DNA of 64,000 bases from NCBI GenBank assembly GCA_017545535.1, contig JAFWMS010000021.1:221966-285965 (forward strand). Direction: 5' to 3'. Under the pieces are notes generated by a model. That model saw only the letters and a list, made by a program, of their open reading frames with translations. It was not told the origin of the DNA and ran no database searches. A program made the translations under genes and the position numbers. This document shows positions 35,110-43,175 of the stretch, piece after piece. Positions within the stretch are counted from its first letter, which is position 1. The number at the start of each line of letters is the position of its first letter. The DNA is from Clostridia bacterium. Lineage in GTDB: Bacteria; Bacillota; Clostridia; Christensenellales; CAG-138.

Positions 35110-36129
35110 ATGAAACGCTTGCTGCCCTTCGCTTCGCTCCTGATGCTGCTCCTCATCCTGCTGTTTCCCATCGAATCGCTTTCGGGAGCCAAGGCGGGCC
35201 TTTCCCTGTGGTGGAACAGCGTGTTTCCGGCGCTCCTGCCCAGCTTCATCTGCCTGAAGCTGACGGAAAAGCTGGGGCTGCTTCGCACCGCTTTCCCCCG
35301 TCCAAGAGGCCGCTTAGGGGCGTCCATGGCCTTTTCCCTGCTCTCGGGCGCGCCCAACGGGGCTAAGCTGATGGGCGCATTGACTCGGGCTGGGACCGTG
35401 CCGGACAGCATGGGCCAGCGGCTTTTGCCCCTGGTCAACGCCATCAGCCCCGCGTTTCTGCTCACCATCATAGCATCTGACCGATTGAAAAACAAGGCCC
35501 TGTTCCGCCCCATGGCCGCAGCATTTTATGGGCCCATCCTCTGCCTCTCCCTTCCCCTGTTGACCCATGGAAAAAAGAACTCTGCGGACCGAGAAGCGGG
35601 TCCCGCCCTCTGTTCCTTTCCGGACGCTCTTTCAGCGGCCATCGAGGAAAGCATGCTGGATATGCTGCGCATCGGCGGCTGCATCCTGTTTGCCTGTACC
35701 CTCCTGTCCCTGGCTCGGCGCGGCGTCACGGACCCCTTCGCCGCCGCTGCCCTCTCCGGCTTTTTGGAAGTGAGCACCGGCACTGCAGCCATCGCCGCCC
35801 TGCCTCTGTCCCTTCGCCTCAGAACCGCCCTTTTGGCAGGCACTGCCGCCTTCGGGGGCCTGTCCCTGGCGCTGCAAGCCTTGTGCTGCTATCCAAATCT
35901 CAAGCTCCTGCCCTACCTGCTGCGCAAGCTCCTGCTGGGGGCGGCGGTAGGAGGACTATGCTATGCCCTCTTTCCTCTGTTCCCCGCCCTGTCCTCCGTG
36001 TTCGCCGCCCGGGATCAAGTGCTGTCCCGAGCCCTCTCCCTGGGGGCTCTCGCCCTGTCTTCTGCCCTGTCCACCGGGTTCCTCTTCCTCCTCTCCCTGA
36101 TGGCCGGCGGGAAAAGGGCCAAAAACTAA
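35110..36129 (+). CDS. YlbJ/SpoVV-like multi-span membrane protein
   Basis: 339 residues from the ATG at 35110, or 351 from an in-frame ATG at 35074; neither has a clear ribosome site. Eight or so hydrophobic segments are visible. Blocks that recall YlbJ are [18 protein letters not shown] near the N-terminus, [13 protein letters not shown] (about 80) and [13 protein letters not shown] (about 112). YlbJ (SpoVV) is a sporulation membrane protein linked to dipicolinic acid uptake by the spore. No other sporulation gene is present in the window, so a plain nucleoside-recognition-domain transporter is an alternative. Confidence 0.6.
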   Translation: MKRLLPFASLLMLLLILLFPIESLSGAKAGLSLWWNSVFPALLPSFICLKLTEKLGLLRTAFPRPRGRLGASMAFSLLSGAPNGAKLMGALTRAGTVPDSMGQRLLPLVNAISPAFLLTIIASDRLKNKALFRPMAAAFYGPILCLSLPLLTHGKKNSADREAGPALCSFPDALSAAIEESMLDMLRIGGCILFACTLLSLARRGVTDPFAAAALSGFLEVSTGTAAIAALPLSLRLRTALLAGTAAFGGLSLALQALCCYPNLKLLPYLLRKLLLGAAVGGLCYALFPLFPALSSVFAARDQVLSRALSLGALALSSALSTGFLFLLSLMAGGKRAKN

Positions 36130-36152
36130 AGGATGATTTTTGCACATTATGG

Positions 36153-36181
36153 TTGCCTTTTTTCGTCAGAACAGGTATACT
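36153..36181 (+). promoter_or_regulatory. sigma-A promoter for guaB
   Basis: TTGCCT (36153-36158), a 17-base spacer and TATACT (36176-36181), 28 bases before the ATG. Confidence 0.75.
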
Positions 36182-36209
36182 AAGTCAAATCATCTTTCAG
36201 GAGGGCGAT

Positions 36210-37715
36210 ATGGCCTATTATTTTAGCGAACCGTCCCATACCTTCTCCGAATACCTGCTGGTTCCGGGGTATTCCTCCTCCGCCTGCACGCCGCAGAACG
36301 TCTCTTTGGTGACCCCGCTGTGCAAATTTAAGGCAGGCGAAGCGCCCGCCCTCTCCATGAACATCCCCCTGGTATCCGCGGTGATGCAGTCCGTTTCCGG
36401 TGAAAAGCTGGCCGCGGCCCTGGCCCGGGAAGGCGGCGTGTCCTTCATCTTCGTGTCCCAGAGCATCGAAAGCCAGGCCGCCATGGTCCGGGCGGTCAAA
36501 AAATGCAAGTCCGGCTTCGTGCGCAGTGACTCCAACGTGACCCCCGATTCCACCTTGGGAGACGTGCTCGCGCTCAAGGAGCGCACCGGCCATTCCACCA
36601 TCGCCGTAACCGAGGACGGCAGTCCTGACGGCAAGCTTGTGGGCATGGTCACCAGCCGGGATTATCGGGTGAGCCGTATGAGCCTCGACACCCCGGTCCG
36701 GGAGTTCATGACCCCCTTCTCCTCCTTGGTCTACGCTTACGAGGGTGTGAGCCTGAAGGAGGCCAACGACATCATCTGGGAGCACAAGCTCAACACCCTG
36801 CCCGTCATCACCAAGAACGGCTGCATGTCCTCCTTCGTGTTCCGCAAGGACTACGACGCTCACAAGGACAACCCCCTGGAGCTTTTGGACGCTCACAAGC
36901 GGTACGTGGTGGGCGCGGGCGTCAACACCCGGGACTATGAGCAGCGGATCCCCGCCCTCATCGAAGCGGGCGCGGACATCCTCTGCATCGACTCTTCCGA
37001 GGGCTTTACCGAGTGGCAGCAGCGGACCATCGACTTCGTCCGCAAGAATTACGGCGACACCGTAAAGATCGGCGCCGGCAACGTGGTGGACGGGGACGGC
37101 TTCCGCTTCCTGGCAGAGGCGGGCGCCGACTTCGTGAAGGTGGGCATCGGCGGCGGCAGCATCTGCATCACCCGGGAAACCAAGGGCATCGGCCGCGGCC
37201 AGGCCACAGCGGTCCAGGATGTAGCGGCGGCCCGGGACGAATATTTGAAAAAGACCGGCATCTACGTGCCCGTCTGCGCCGACGGCGGCATCGTCCAGGA
37301 CTATCACGTGACCCTGGCTTTGGCCATGGGCGCGGACTTCTGCATGCTGGGCCGGTACTTCGCCCGGTTCGACGAGAGCCCCACCAACAAGGTGCTCATC
37401 AACGGCAGCTACATGAAGGAATACTGGGGCGAAGGCAGCGCCCGGGCCCGGAACTGGCAGCGCTATGACAACGGCGGCGACAAGAAGCTGACCTTCGAGG
37501 AGGGTGTGGATTCCTACGTGCCCTACGCCGGCCCCCTCCACAACAACGTGGAAACCACGCTCCACAAGGTCCGTTCCACCATGTGCAACTGCGGCGCCAC
37601 CACCATCCAGGAGCTCCGGGAAAAAGCCCGCCTCACGCTGGTCTCCCCCGCCTCCATGGTGGAGGGCGGCGCCCATGACGTGCTCCAGAAGGACAGCCAC
37701 TACTTCGCAAATTGA
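36210..37715 (+). CDS. guaB: IMP dehydrogenase, Tritrichomonas-type variant
   Basis: 501 residues from the ATG at 36210, with CAGGAGGGCGAT upstream. A TIM barrel is split by a CBS pair (about 100-220). The catalytic Cys loop is [12 protein letters not shown] (about 312) instead of the common GIGPGSICTTR. It is followed by [10 protein letters not shown], the CADGGI block, and the flap segment [18 protein letters not shown]. The closing [16 protein letters not shown] and EGGAHDV stretches match what I remember of Tritrichomonas foetus IMPDH. It oxidises IMP to XMP for GTP synthesis. It is a single gene between a promoter and a strong terminator. Confidence 0.93.
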   Translation: MAYYFSEPSHTFSEYLLVPGYSSSACTPQNVSLVTPLCKFKAGEAPALSMNIPLVSAVMQSVSGEKLAAALAREGGVSFIFVSQSIESQAAMVRAVKKCKSGFVRSDSNVTPDSTLGDVLALKERTGHSTIAVTEDGSPDGKLVGMVTSRDYRVSRMSLDTPVREFMTPFSSLVYAYEGVSLKEANDIIWEHKLNTLPVITKNGCMSSFVFRKDYDAHKDNPLELLDAHKRYVVGAGVNTRDYEQRIPALIEAGADILCIDSSEGFTEWQQRTIDFVRKNYGDTVKIGAGNVVDGDGFRFLAEAGADFVKVGIGGGSICITRETKGIGRGQATAVQDVAAARDEYLKKTGIYVPVCADGGIVQDYHVTLALAMGADFCMLGRYFARFDESPTNKVLINGSYMKEYWGEGSARARNWQRYDNGGDKKLTFEEGVDSYVPYAGPLHNNVETTLHKVRSTMCNCGATTIQELREKARLTLVSPASMVEGGAHDVLQKDSHYFAN

Positions 37716-37730
37716 TTGCATCTCAAAATC

Positions 37731-37771
37731 AAAGAGGCGTTTCCCTTCTTTTCAGGGAAACGCCTCTTTTT
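37731..37771. terminator. bidirectional intrinsic terminator
   Basis: A 15-bp stem AAAGAGGCGTTTCCC with GGGAAACGCCTCTTT, followed by TT on the plus strand. It lies between guaB and metK, which converge. Confidence 0.85.
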
Positions 37772-37783
37772 CAATTCACTTGC

Positions 37784-38917
37784 CTACAGGTTCAGATCCA
37801 GCCGCTCCCAGGGCATGTCCTTGGCATTTTCGCCGAAGTGTCCGTAGGAGGCCAGCTTCCCATAGATGGGACGGCGGAGGCCGAAGCGGTTGATGATGGC
37901 CATGGGCCTCAGGTCCACGGTCTCCATGATGTGGTCCTTCAGGGCGCCCACGTCGTTGATATGGGCGGTGCCGAAGTCCTCGATGCGGATGCTGGTGGGC
38001 TGGGAAACGCCGATGGCATAGGATAGCTGGACCTCGCAGCGGTCCATGTAGCCGCCGGCCACGATGTTTTTAGCCAGATACCGGGCCATGTATGCGCCGG
38101 TGCGATCCACCTTGGTGGGATCCTTCCCGGAAAAGGCGCCGCCGCCGTGACGGGCATAGCCGCCATAGGTGTCCACGATGATCTTGCGGCCGGTGAGGCC
38201 CGTATCCCCCGCGGGACCGCCCACCACGAACCGACCGGTGGGATTGATGAAGAACTCCGTCCAATCCCCCAGCATGTTTGGAGGCAAAGCGGGCAGGATC
38301 ACCTGCTCCTTGAGCAGCGCCCGAAGGGTCTCAATGTCGATGCTCTCCTTATGCTGGGCGGAAAGGACCACTGCCAGGATGCGGCTGGGCACGTTGTCCC
38401 GATACTCTACCGTCACCTGAGACTTGCCGTCCGGCAGAAGGAAAGGCAACGTGCCGTCCCGGCGGAGCGTCTCCAGCCGCCGGGTGAGCCGATGGGACAG
38501 CTCGATGGGCAGGGGCATATAGTGCTCCGTCTCCCGACATGCATAGCCGAACATCATGCCCTGATCCCCGGCGCCGATCTCCAGAGGGTCCGCGTTGTCC
38601 ACGCCCATGGCGATATCCGGAGACTGATGGTTCAGGGAAACGTCGATCACGGCGGTGTCGCAGTCAAAGCCGCGGCCATGCTCGGTATACCCTGTCTCAC
38701 GGATCACTCGGCGGGCGATGGCCTCATAATCCACCCGGGCGGTGCTGGTGATCTCACCCATGATGTGCATGTGATCGGTGTTGGCCGTCACCTCGCAGGC
38801 CACACGGGCCCCGTCGTCCTGGGCAAGGATGGCGTCCAGGATGGCGTCGGCGGTCTTGTCGCAAAGCTTGTCCGGGTGTCCCCCCGTCACAGATTCGGAT
38901 GTAAAGCAAGCAGGCAT
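37784..38917 (-). CDS. metK: S-adenosylmethionine synthetase
   Basis: 377 residues from MPACFTSESVTGGHPDKLCD, with CAGGAGAGAACG before the ATG. Family blocks: GHPDK near 14-18, GAGDQGMMFGYA (about 113), the P-loop-like GGGAFSGKDPTKVDR (about 252) and the C-terminal FGHFGE-like SYGHFGENAKDMPWE. It makes AdoMet from methionine and ATP, the methyl donor for the methyltransferase and radical SAM enzymes here. The 5' leader is only about 33 bases, so no SAM riboswitch fits between promoter and start. Confidence 0.96.
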   Translation of the reverse strand: MPACFTSESVTGGHPDKLCDKTADAILDAILAQDDGARVACEVTANTDHMHIMGEITSTARVDYEAIARRVIRETGYTEHGRGFDCDTAVIDVSLNHQSPDIAMGVDNADPLEIGAGDQGMMFGYACRETEHYMPLPIELSHRLTRRLETLRRDGTLPFLLPDGKSQVTVEYRDNVPSRILAVVLSAQHKESIDIETLRALLKEQVILPALPPNMLGDWTEFFINPTGRFVVGGPAGDTGLTGRKIIVDTYGGYARHGGGAFSGKDPTKVDRTGAYMARYLAKNIVAGGYMDRCEVQLSYAIGVSQPTSIRIEDFGTAHINDVGALKDHIMETVDLRPMAIINRFGLRRPIYGKLASYGHFGENAKDMPWERLDLNL

Positions 38918-38955
38918 CGTTCTCTCTCCTGTCATTCGTTCATTTTGAGCATGTT

Positions 38956-38984
38956 ATACTATCATTTTCCACCCGCTCTGTCAA
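38956..38984 (-). promoter_or_regulatory. sigma-A promoter for metK
   Basis: On the minus strand TTGACA (38984-38979), a 17-base spacer and TAGTAT (38961-38956). Confidence 0.8.
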
Positions 38985-38998
38985 TGCCGGGCAGGAAA

Positions 38999-39024
38999 AA
39001 GCGGCGGGTTTTTCCCGCCGCTTC
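38999..39024. repeat. 26-bp palindrome, left copy
   Basis: GAAGCGGCGGG-type palindrome with a T5/A5 loop (AAGCGGCGGG, TTTTT, CCCGCCGCTT). The identical 26 bases occur again at 39250-39275. It may also serve as a transcription end. Confidence 0.85.
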
Positions 39025-39248
39025 AGGCTGTCGAAAAAGGTGGCAGACTATTTGCGGCAAGGGATTAATTGAACATCACTGGCAGGATGAAATGGCGCAA
39101 ACCGCCATTTCTTCTTATTTCTTCGCCGCATATTAGCCGTTTTTCCTCCCTCTCGCAGTACTTAGTACAGCTTCGGGTCGGAGAAAACGGCTTCTACCAT
39201 CCTTTGCTGACAGCCTGCCCAGCTTGTCAAAAGGTTTTTTGACAAGCT
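39024..39248. other. structured non-coding element between the palindrome copies
   Basis: About 225 bases without a gene. CAGGCTGTC (39024-39032) is inverted as GACAGCCTG (39209-39217), and GCAAGGGAT near the left is nearly mirrored by ATCCTTTGC on the right. Inner hairpins are GAAATGGCG/CGCCATTTC and GCCGTTTTTC/GAGAAAACGGC. AGCTTGTCAAAA/TTTTGACAAGCT closes the right side. It could be a MITE-like repeat or a structured RNA. Confidence 0.5.
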
Positions 39249-39249
39249 G

Positions 39250-39275
39250 AAGCGGCGGGTTTTTCCCGCCGCTTC
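39250..39275. repeat. 26-bp palindrome, right copy
   Basis: Identical to 38999-39024. It lies 20 bases beyond the stop of the 5'-nucleotidase gene on the minus strand and may help end its transcript. Confidence 0.85.
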
Positions 39276-39295
39276 GAAGTGCCAAAGGATTTTGT

Positions 39296-40984
39296 TTACT
39301 TGATGGTGATACGGCCCTGGCCGTAAGGCTCCAGATACTCAGAGCCGACGGTGCCGCCCAGCACATCCACGATGTAGTTGATCAGGACCTGGTTGTCCAG
39401 CATAACCTCGTCCCGCAGAAGGGTATTGTCCGTGAACATGGTGTAGCCGTCGCCCGCGGACTTCAACAGGTAGTTATGGCAAGCCACGGTATAGGTCTTG
39501 TTGGGATCGATGGGAGCATAGGAGCCGTCCTCCTGGAGGACCTCCACATCCTGGACCCGACGCTCACCGGTGACCTTCACGAACATCTTCTTCTCATCCT
39601 TCTCCACAGTGGAGGCGATGCTGGTATCCACGGTGAACTTAAGGCCGGAGACCTGGAGGAATCCGCCGAACTCAGCGGGCAGGCTGGCCACGGAAAGCTC
39701 AAGGGCATCCAGAACCTCCTGACCGGTAGCTTCCACCACGCACAGGGCGTTGCCATAGGGATGGACCTTGATGATCTGTCCGTAAGTGATGTCACCCTCG
39801 GCAATGTTCGCACGGATACCGCCGCCGTTGACGAAGGCGATATCCGACTCGCCCATGGCACGATAGGCATCGGCGCACAGATCGCCCAGGTTGGTCTCCT
39901 GGCTGCGGACGATACGGACAGGATTGCCCTTCTCATCCACGGCCACAGGATCGGTGGTGGTCAGCGTCACGCCGGTCTTGGCCACGACGGTGTTCACCAG
40001 CTCTTCATTCTTGTCGATGGCAGCCTGCACGGCTTCGCCTGCGCCGTTGTCCTCCGTCAGGGCCCCGACGGCGCTCATGAACTTGATGGCATCCGCATCC
40101 AGCAACATGGAGGACATGTTGCCCTCGCCATCGATGGTAAAGATGCCCACGTTCTCCAGCTTGGTGCCGGTGGAAGTCAGGATGACTTCGTTGCCGTCCT
40201 TGTTCTTCACCTTCTCACCGCTGATGACGCTATGGGAATGGCCATCCAGAACAGCGTCGATACCGGTGGTGTTCACGATGAGCTCGGAGGAGGTCCAGGG
40301 AGAGCTGCTGGCGTCGATGCCCAGGTGAGCCAGCGCGATCACGTAGTCGACGCCCTCAGCGCGAGCGGCATCCACGGTAGCCTGGACCTTGTCATACAGA
40401 TCCTGGCCATTGTTGCCCTCGCAGAAGGAATAGATCCAGTTGCCCTCGCCGTCCTGGAAATAGGTGGGCGTGGAGGAGGCAAAGGTCTGGGGCGTGTCGA
40501 CGCCCACAAAGGCGATCTTCTTGCCCGCCTTCTCAAGGATGGTATAGGGCTCCAGGACCGCATTCCCATCATCATTCAGGAAGTTGCAGCATACATACTT
40601 GAACTTGGCCAACTCCACGTTCTTGTTGAACTGCTCCATGCCATAGTCGAACTCGTGGTTGCCGATGGTGGCCACGTCATAGCCGATGGCGTTCATGAGC
40701 TCGACGATAGCTTCGCCCTTGCTCAGGGTGCCGATGATGTCGCCCTGGAGAGCGTCGCCGTTGTCCACCAGGATGACTTCCTTGCCGGCAGCCTCATAAG
40801 CGGCCTTCACGCGGGCAACGCCCACATAACCCATGCCGTCGGTGATGCCGCAATGCACATCGTTGGTGTAGAGGATCACGATATCCTTCGCTTCCTCACC
40901 CTCGGCCTTGGCGGCAGCGGGCACCATGATCAGGCCCAGCAGCATCACGACAGCCAGCAGACAAGCAAATACTTTCTTGTTCAT
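39296..40984 (-). CDS. secreted 5'-nucleotidase/2',3'-cyclic phosphodiesterase
   Basis: 562 residues. A signal peptide (1-27) has a basic start, a hydrophobic core of LLAVVMLLGLIMV type and an Ala-rich cleavage region AAAKA. The metallophosphoesterase domain shows YTNDVHCG (about 39), DNGDALQGD (about 73), TIGNHEFDYG (about 106) and DGHSHS (about 235). The C-terminal nucleotidase domain (about 335-520) has NGGGIRANI and GDGYTMF. There is no LPxTG anchor. It dephosphorylates external nucleotides, supplying nucleosides for the nearby nucleoside hydrolase. Its own promoter is at 41027-41055. Confidence 0.92.
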   Translation of the reverse strand: MNKKVFACLLAVVMLLGLIMVPAAAKAEGEEAKDIVILYTNDVHCGITDGMGYVGVARVKAAYEAAGKEVILVDNGDALQGDIIGTLSKGEAIVELMNAIGYDVATIGNHEFDYGMEQFNKNVELAKFKYVCCNFLNDDGNAVLEPYTILEKAGKKIAFVGVDTPQTFASSTPTYFQDGEGNWIYSFCEGNNGQDLYDKVQATVDAARAEGVDYVIALAHLGIDASSSPWTSSELIVNTTGIDAVLDGHSHSVISGEKVKNKDGNEVILTSTGTKLENVGIFTIDGEGNMSSMLLDADAIKFMSAVGALTEDNGAGEAVQAAIDKNEELVNTVVAKTGVTLTTTDPVAVDEKGNPVRIVRSQETNLGDLCADAYRAMGESDIAFVNGGGIRANIAEGDITYGQIIKVHPYGNALCVVEATGQEVLDALELSVASLPAEFGGFLQVSGLKFTVDTSIASTVEKDEKKMFVKVTGERRVQDVEVLQEDGSYAPIDPNKTYTVACHNYLLKSAGDGYTMFTDNTLLRDEVMLDNQVLINYIVDVLGGTVGSEYLEPYGQGRITIK

Positions 40985-41026
40985 AGTCTTCCTCCCTAAT
41001 GAATTTGTGTTTCCACAAGCAGAGAT

Positions 41027-41055
41027 ATATTATCACACTTTATTCATATTTTCAA
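41027..41055 (-). promoter_or_regulatory. sigma-A promoter for the 5'-nucleotidase
   Basis: On the minus strand TTGAAA (41055-41050), a 17-base spacer and TAATAT (41032-41027). Confidence 0.75.
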
Positions 41056-41073
41056 CTGGAAACCGTTCATTTC

Positions 41074-41106
41074 CAAAAAAATGACCGGCCCGATGCTCTC
41101 GGGCCG
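41074..41106 (-). terminator. intrinsic terminator after the cytidylate-kinase-like gene
   Basis: CGGCCCGA (41106-41099) pairs with TCGGGCCG (41093-41086), followed by GTCATTTTTTT. Confidence 0.8.
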
Positions 41107-41118
41107 ATCCAGTAGGTT

Positions 41119-41724
41119 TTATTCCTCGTTGGCCAGCTGCACGATGAGCTCCACGCAGTGGTCGATGCCCAGCTTCCCGCTGTTGAGCGACAGATCGTAA
41201 TTCCGACAATCGCCCCAGGTCCTGTCCGTGAAATGCTTGTAGTTCACGGCCCGCTTGGTGTCCTTCTCCTTCAACCGCTCCTCGGGCTTTTTCTCACTCT
41301 CGCCATAGAGGCGCACGATCCGCTCCGCCTTGAAGGCTTCATCCGCATGGATAAACACGTGCAGCGCGTCCTCCCGATCCTTCAAAATATAGTCGGCGCA
41401 CCGCCCCACGATGACGCATGGTCCCTGCTCCGCCACCTCCAGGATGGCCTTGCGCTGGACCACGTAGAGAAAGTCGTAGACGCTCATGCCCCCCATGGTG
41501 CCGTGGGTGCCCGTGTAGGAGGACAAAAGGGAGAGCAGGGATTTCCCCGGGGAATACTCCCCATACTCCTCCACATAGTTGGGATCGAAACCGGTCTTTT
41601 CCGCTACGGTCTTGATGAGCTCCTTATCATAATAGGGATACCCCAGCTTCTCCGCTACCTGATGGCCGATGGTCCGGCCGCCGCTGCCAAATTCCCGGCT
41701 GATGGTGATGATCGTTTTTTTCAT
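41119..41724 (-). CDS. cytidylate-kinase-like P-loop protein
   Basis: 201 residues. ITISREFGSGGRTIGHQVAEKL (about 6-27, in two parts of the P-loop) is the AAA_26/cytidylate-kinase-like motif. YYDKELIK follows, then VIVGRCADYIL (about 106) and a basic lid region near EKKPEERLKEKD. These proteins resemble Cmk but lack its full CMP-binding set, and their substrate is unknown. They are common in Clostridia. It is transcribed alone from the promoter at 41792-41821. Confidence 0.85.
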   Translation of the reverse strand: MKKTIITISREFGSGGRTIGHQVAEKLGYPYYDKELIKTVAEKTGFDPNYVEEYGEYSPGKSLLSLLSSYTGTHGTMGGMSVYDFLYVVQRKAILEVAEQGPCVIVGRCADYILKDREDALHVFIHADEAFKAERIVRLYGESEKKPEERLKEKDTKRAVNYKHFTDRTWGDCRNYDLSLNSGKLGIDHCVELIVQLANEE

Positions 41725-41791
41725 GGTTCCTTCCTCCTGCGCAACAAAAGGGAGCGGACAGCTGTGGACGTGTCCGCAGGATCTATAAATC

Positions 41792-41821
41792 AGTATACTT
41801 TCTGGAGGCGCCCATCGTCAA
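41792..41821 (-). promoter_or_regulatory. sigma-A promoter for the cytidylate-kinase-like gene
   Basis: On the minus strand TTGACG (41821-41816), an 18-base spacer and TATACT (41797-41792). It shows that the RNA candidate upstream is a separate unit. Confidence 0.7.
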
Positions 41822-41861
41822 GAGGCAAAGAAAAAGATCCGGATGCTCTGGTCGCGTATGC

Positions 41862-42056
41862 AAAAAAGCATCGGCGCACATGAAACCCGATCCGATCCGC
41901 TTCGGAGCCGAATCCGGGGATTCGGTCCAATGATTGAGCGATCAACTGGAGGAGAGGATCGAACAGGCCCACGTGCGCCGATGCTTTGTCCCACTCCGCT
42001 TCCCTTCCGGGCTGCGGCGGGTCAAGGGCGATTCCTGCCTTTTTTGGCAGAACGCG
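41862..42056 (-). ncRNA. candidate structured RNA, 6S RNA-like
   Basis: A minus-strand unit with its own promoter and terminator and no convincing ORF. A 15-bp stem (41987-41973 with 41879-41865) closes the 3' two thirds. Inside it CGATCC/GGATCG, an open bubble, and the hairpin CCGAATCC-CC-GGATTCGG can form, ending in a T6 run. Near the 5' end CTGCC-A6-GGCAG and a GGAA-capped GC hairpin are seen. Length of about 195 nt and a long bulged rod suggest 6S RNA, but the leading 70 nt is not typical, so the class is uncertain. Confidence 0.5.
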
Positions 42057-42062
42057 GGAGCT

Positions 42063-42090
42063 ATTTTATCAAAAAAGTCTCCCTTGTCAA
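42063..42090 (-). promoter_or_regulatory. sigma-A promoter for the structured RNA candidate
   Basis: On the minus strand TTGACA (42090-42085), a 16-base spacer and TAAAAT (42068-42063). Confidence 0.7.
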
Positions 42091-42151
42091 TGTACGATTC
42101 GGAGAAAAAAACCAGGCTTCGGCCAAAAACTTCAAAAATGTAAAATATATT

Positions 42152-43075
42152 TTATGCTAAGCAGCGGATCGTCCTCTCTTTGAAAGCCGGACCGTCGATC
42201 CTTTGGACCACCGTTCCGTTGTGGGGCCGGTGCAGATGGTCGATGTAGTCATAGACGACCATGCCCGTGGTATACTTCCCCGCCGTCTCCACGCAAAGAT
42301 AGGTCTCCTGCTGCTCCCGGATCAGCTCCGGCCAAAGGACCACCGCCATGGCTGCCGGATCAGCGAGGCACAGGCCGTTCAGGCCCAGCCGCTTGCCGTA
42401 CTCGATGAGCACCCGGTTGCAGTCCACGGCGAAGGCACCCGCCTCTGACGCGGCGGCCAACCGATCCCGATCCTCCTGCAAAAACAGGCTGTCCCCGGTG
42501 CAGATCTCGAAGGGGGCCAGGATCACCGGAACGCCGGCGTGAAACACCGCCTCCGCCGCCTCCGGATCCACGATGATGTTGAACTCAGCCACCGGGCTCC
42601 AGTTACCAGGCATCCGCAATGCCCCGCCCATGACGATGATGGACCGGAAGCATTTGAACCCCTCCGGGTCCTTGAATGCAGCGGAGGCTACGTTGGTAAG
42701 GGGGCCCAAAGTGACCAGCTCCACCTGACCGGGATGCTTCCGCGCACAATCCAGCATGGCGTCCATCGCGTTCCCTGCCGCCGCCTGCAAAATCGGATCG
42801 GAATACCCTTGATCGGAAAGGCCGTCCACGCCGTGGCAAACCACGGCAAAGTCCGTGTCCCGATACAGGGGCTTCCTGGCTCCCGCGTACACGGGCGGTG
42901 CATAGGTCCCGGCCCGCTCCACAGAGATGAGTGCGTTGCGCACGGCTCGCTCCAAGCTCACGTTGCCCATGACCACGCTGATGCCCAGCACCTCGACAGA
43001 CGGCTCCCGAAGGGCCATCAGCAGGGCGACGGCGTCGTCAGAGGCCGTATCCGTATCGATCCAAAGCTTTCGCAT
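42152..43075 (-). CDS. nucleoside hydrolase (inosine-uridine preferring type)
   Basis: 307 residues from MRKLWIDTDTASDDAVALLM, with GGGGGAGAAGGAT before the ATG. The DTDTASDDA loop holds the catalytic calcium (Asp cluster, the family's DxDxxxDD); VTLGPLTNVA (about 120), MGGAL and EFNIIVDPEAAE (about 155-166) are further family blocks. It cleaves the N-glycosidic bond of nucleosides to free base and ribose. It complements the 5'-nucleotidase upstream and apt in purine salvage. An extended -10 (TGGTATACT) precedes it. Confidence 0.92.
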   Translation of the reverse strand: MRKLWIDTDTASDDAVALLMALREPSVEVLGISVVMGNVSLERAVRNALISVERAGTYAPPVYAGARKPLYRDTDFAVVCHGVDGLSDQGYSDPILQAAAGNAMDAMLDCARKHPGQVELVTLGPLTNVASAAFKDPEGFKCFRSIIVMGGALRMPGNWSPVAEFNIIVDPEAAEAVFHAGVPVILAPFEICTGDSLFLQEDRDRLAAASEAGAFAVDCNRVLIEYGKRLGLNGLCLADPAAMAVVLWPELIREQQETYLCVETAGKYTTGMVVYDYIDHLHRPHNGTVVQRIDGPAFKERTIRCLA

Positions 43076-43102
43076 ATCCTTCTCCCCCATCCATTTTGTT
43101 TG

Positions 43103-43111
43103 AGTATACCA
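43103..43111 (-). promoter_or_regulatory. extended -10 promoter for the nucleoside hydrolase
   Basis: TGGTATACT on the minus strand; the -35 is weak. It lies just after the pntB terminator. Confidence 0.5.
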
Positions 43112-43122
43112 CATCCCGCAAG

Positions 43123-43166
43123 CAAAAGAAAGAGGACCGCCCGCATGCGGACAGTCCCCTTATGCT
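43123..43166 (-). terminator. intrinsic terminator after pntB
   Basis: GGAC...GTCC enclosing CCGC-ATG-CGGG on the minus strand, followed by TCTTTCTTTT. The stem is interrupted, so confidence is moderate. Confidence 0.6.
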
Positions 43167-43175
43167 TCTTTTGGA

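Noticed and set aside
38918..38960. SAM riboswitch in front of metK
   Set aside because: The promoter leaves a leader of about 33 bases, too short for any SAM riboswitch class.
39000..39300. Coding frames across the palindromic region
   Set aside because: Reading frames there are short, cross inverted repeats and carry no ribosome site or recognised motif.
42001..42035. GGAA-capped hairpin taken as a signal recognition particle RNA domain
   Set aside because: The almost invariant flanking bases of the SRP RNA loop (such as the AGCA side and the CAGG side) are not reproduced, and the overall length and fold differ.
41843..42160. Plus-strand open frame of about 105 codons over the RNA candidate
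   Set aside because: It runs through the promoter, closing stem and terminator of the minus-strand unit, has no ribosome site and no recognisable domain.
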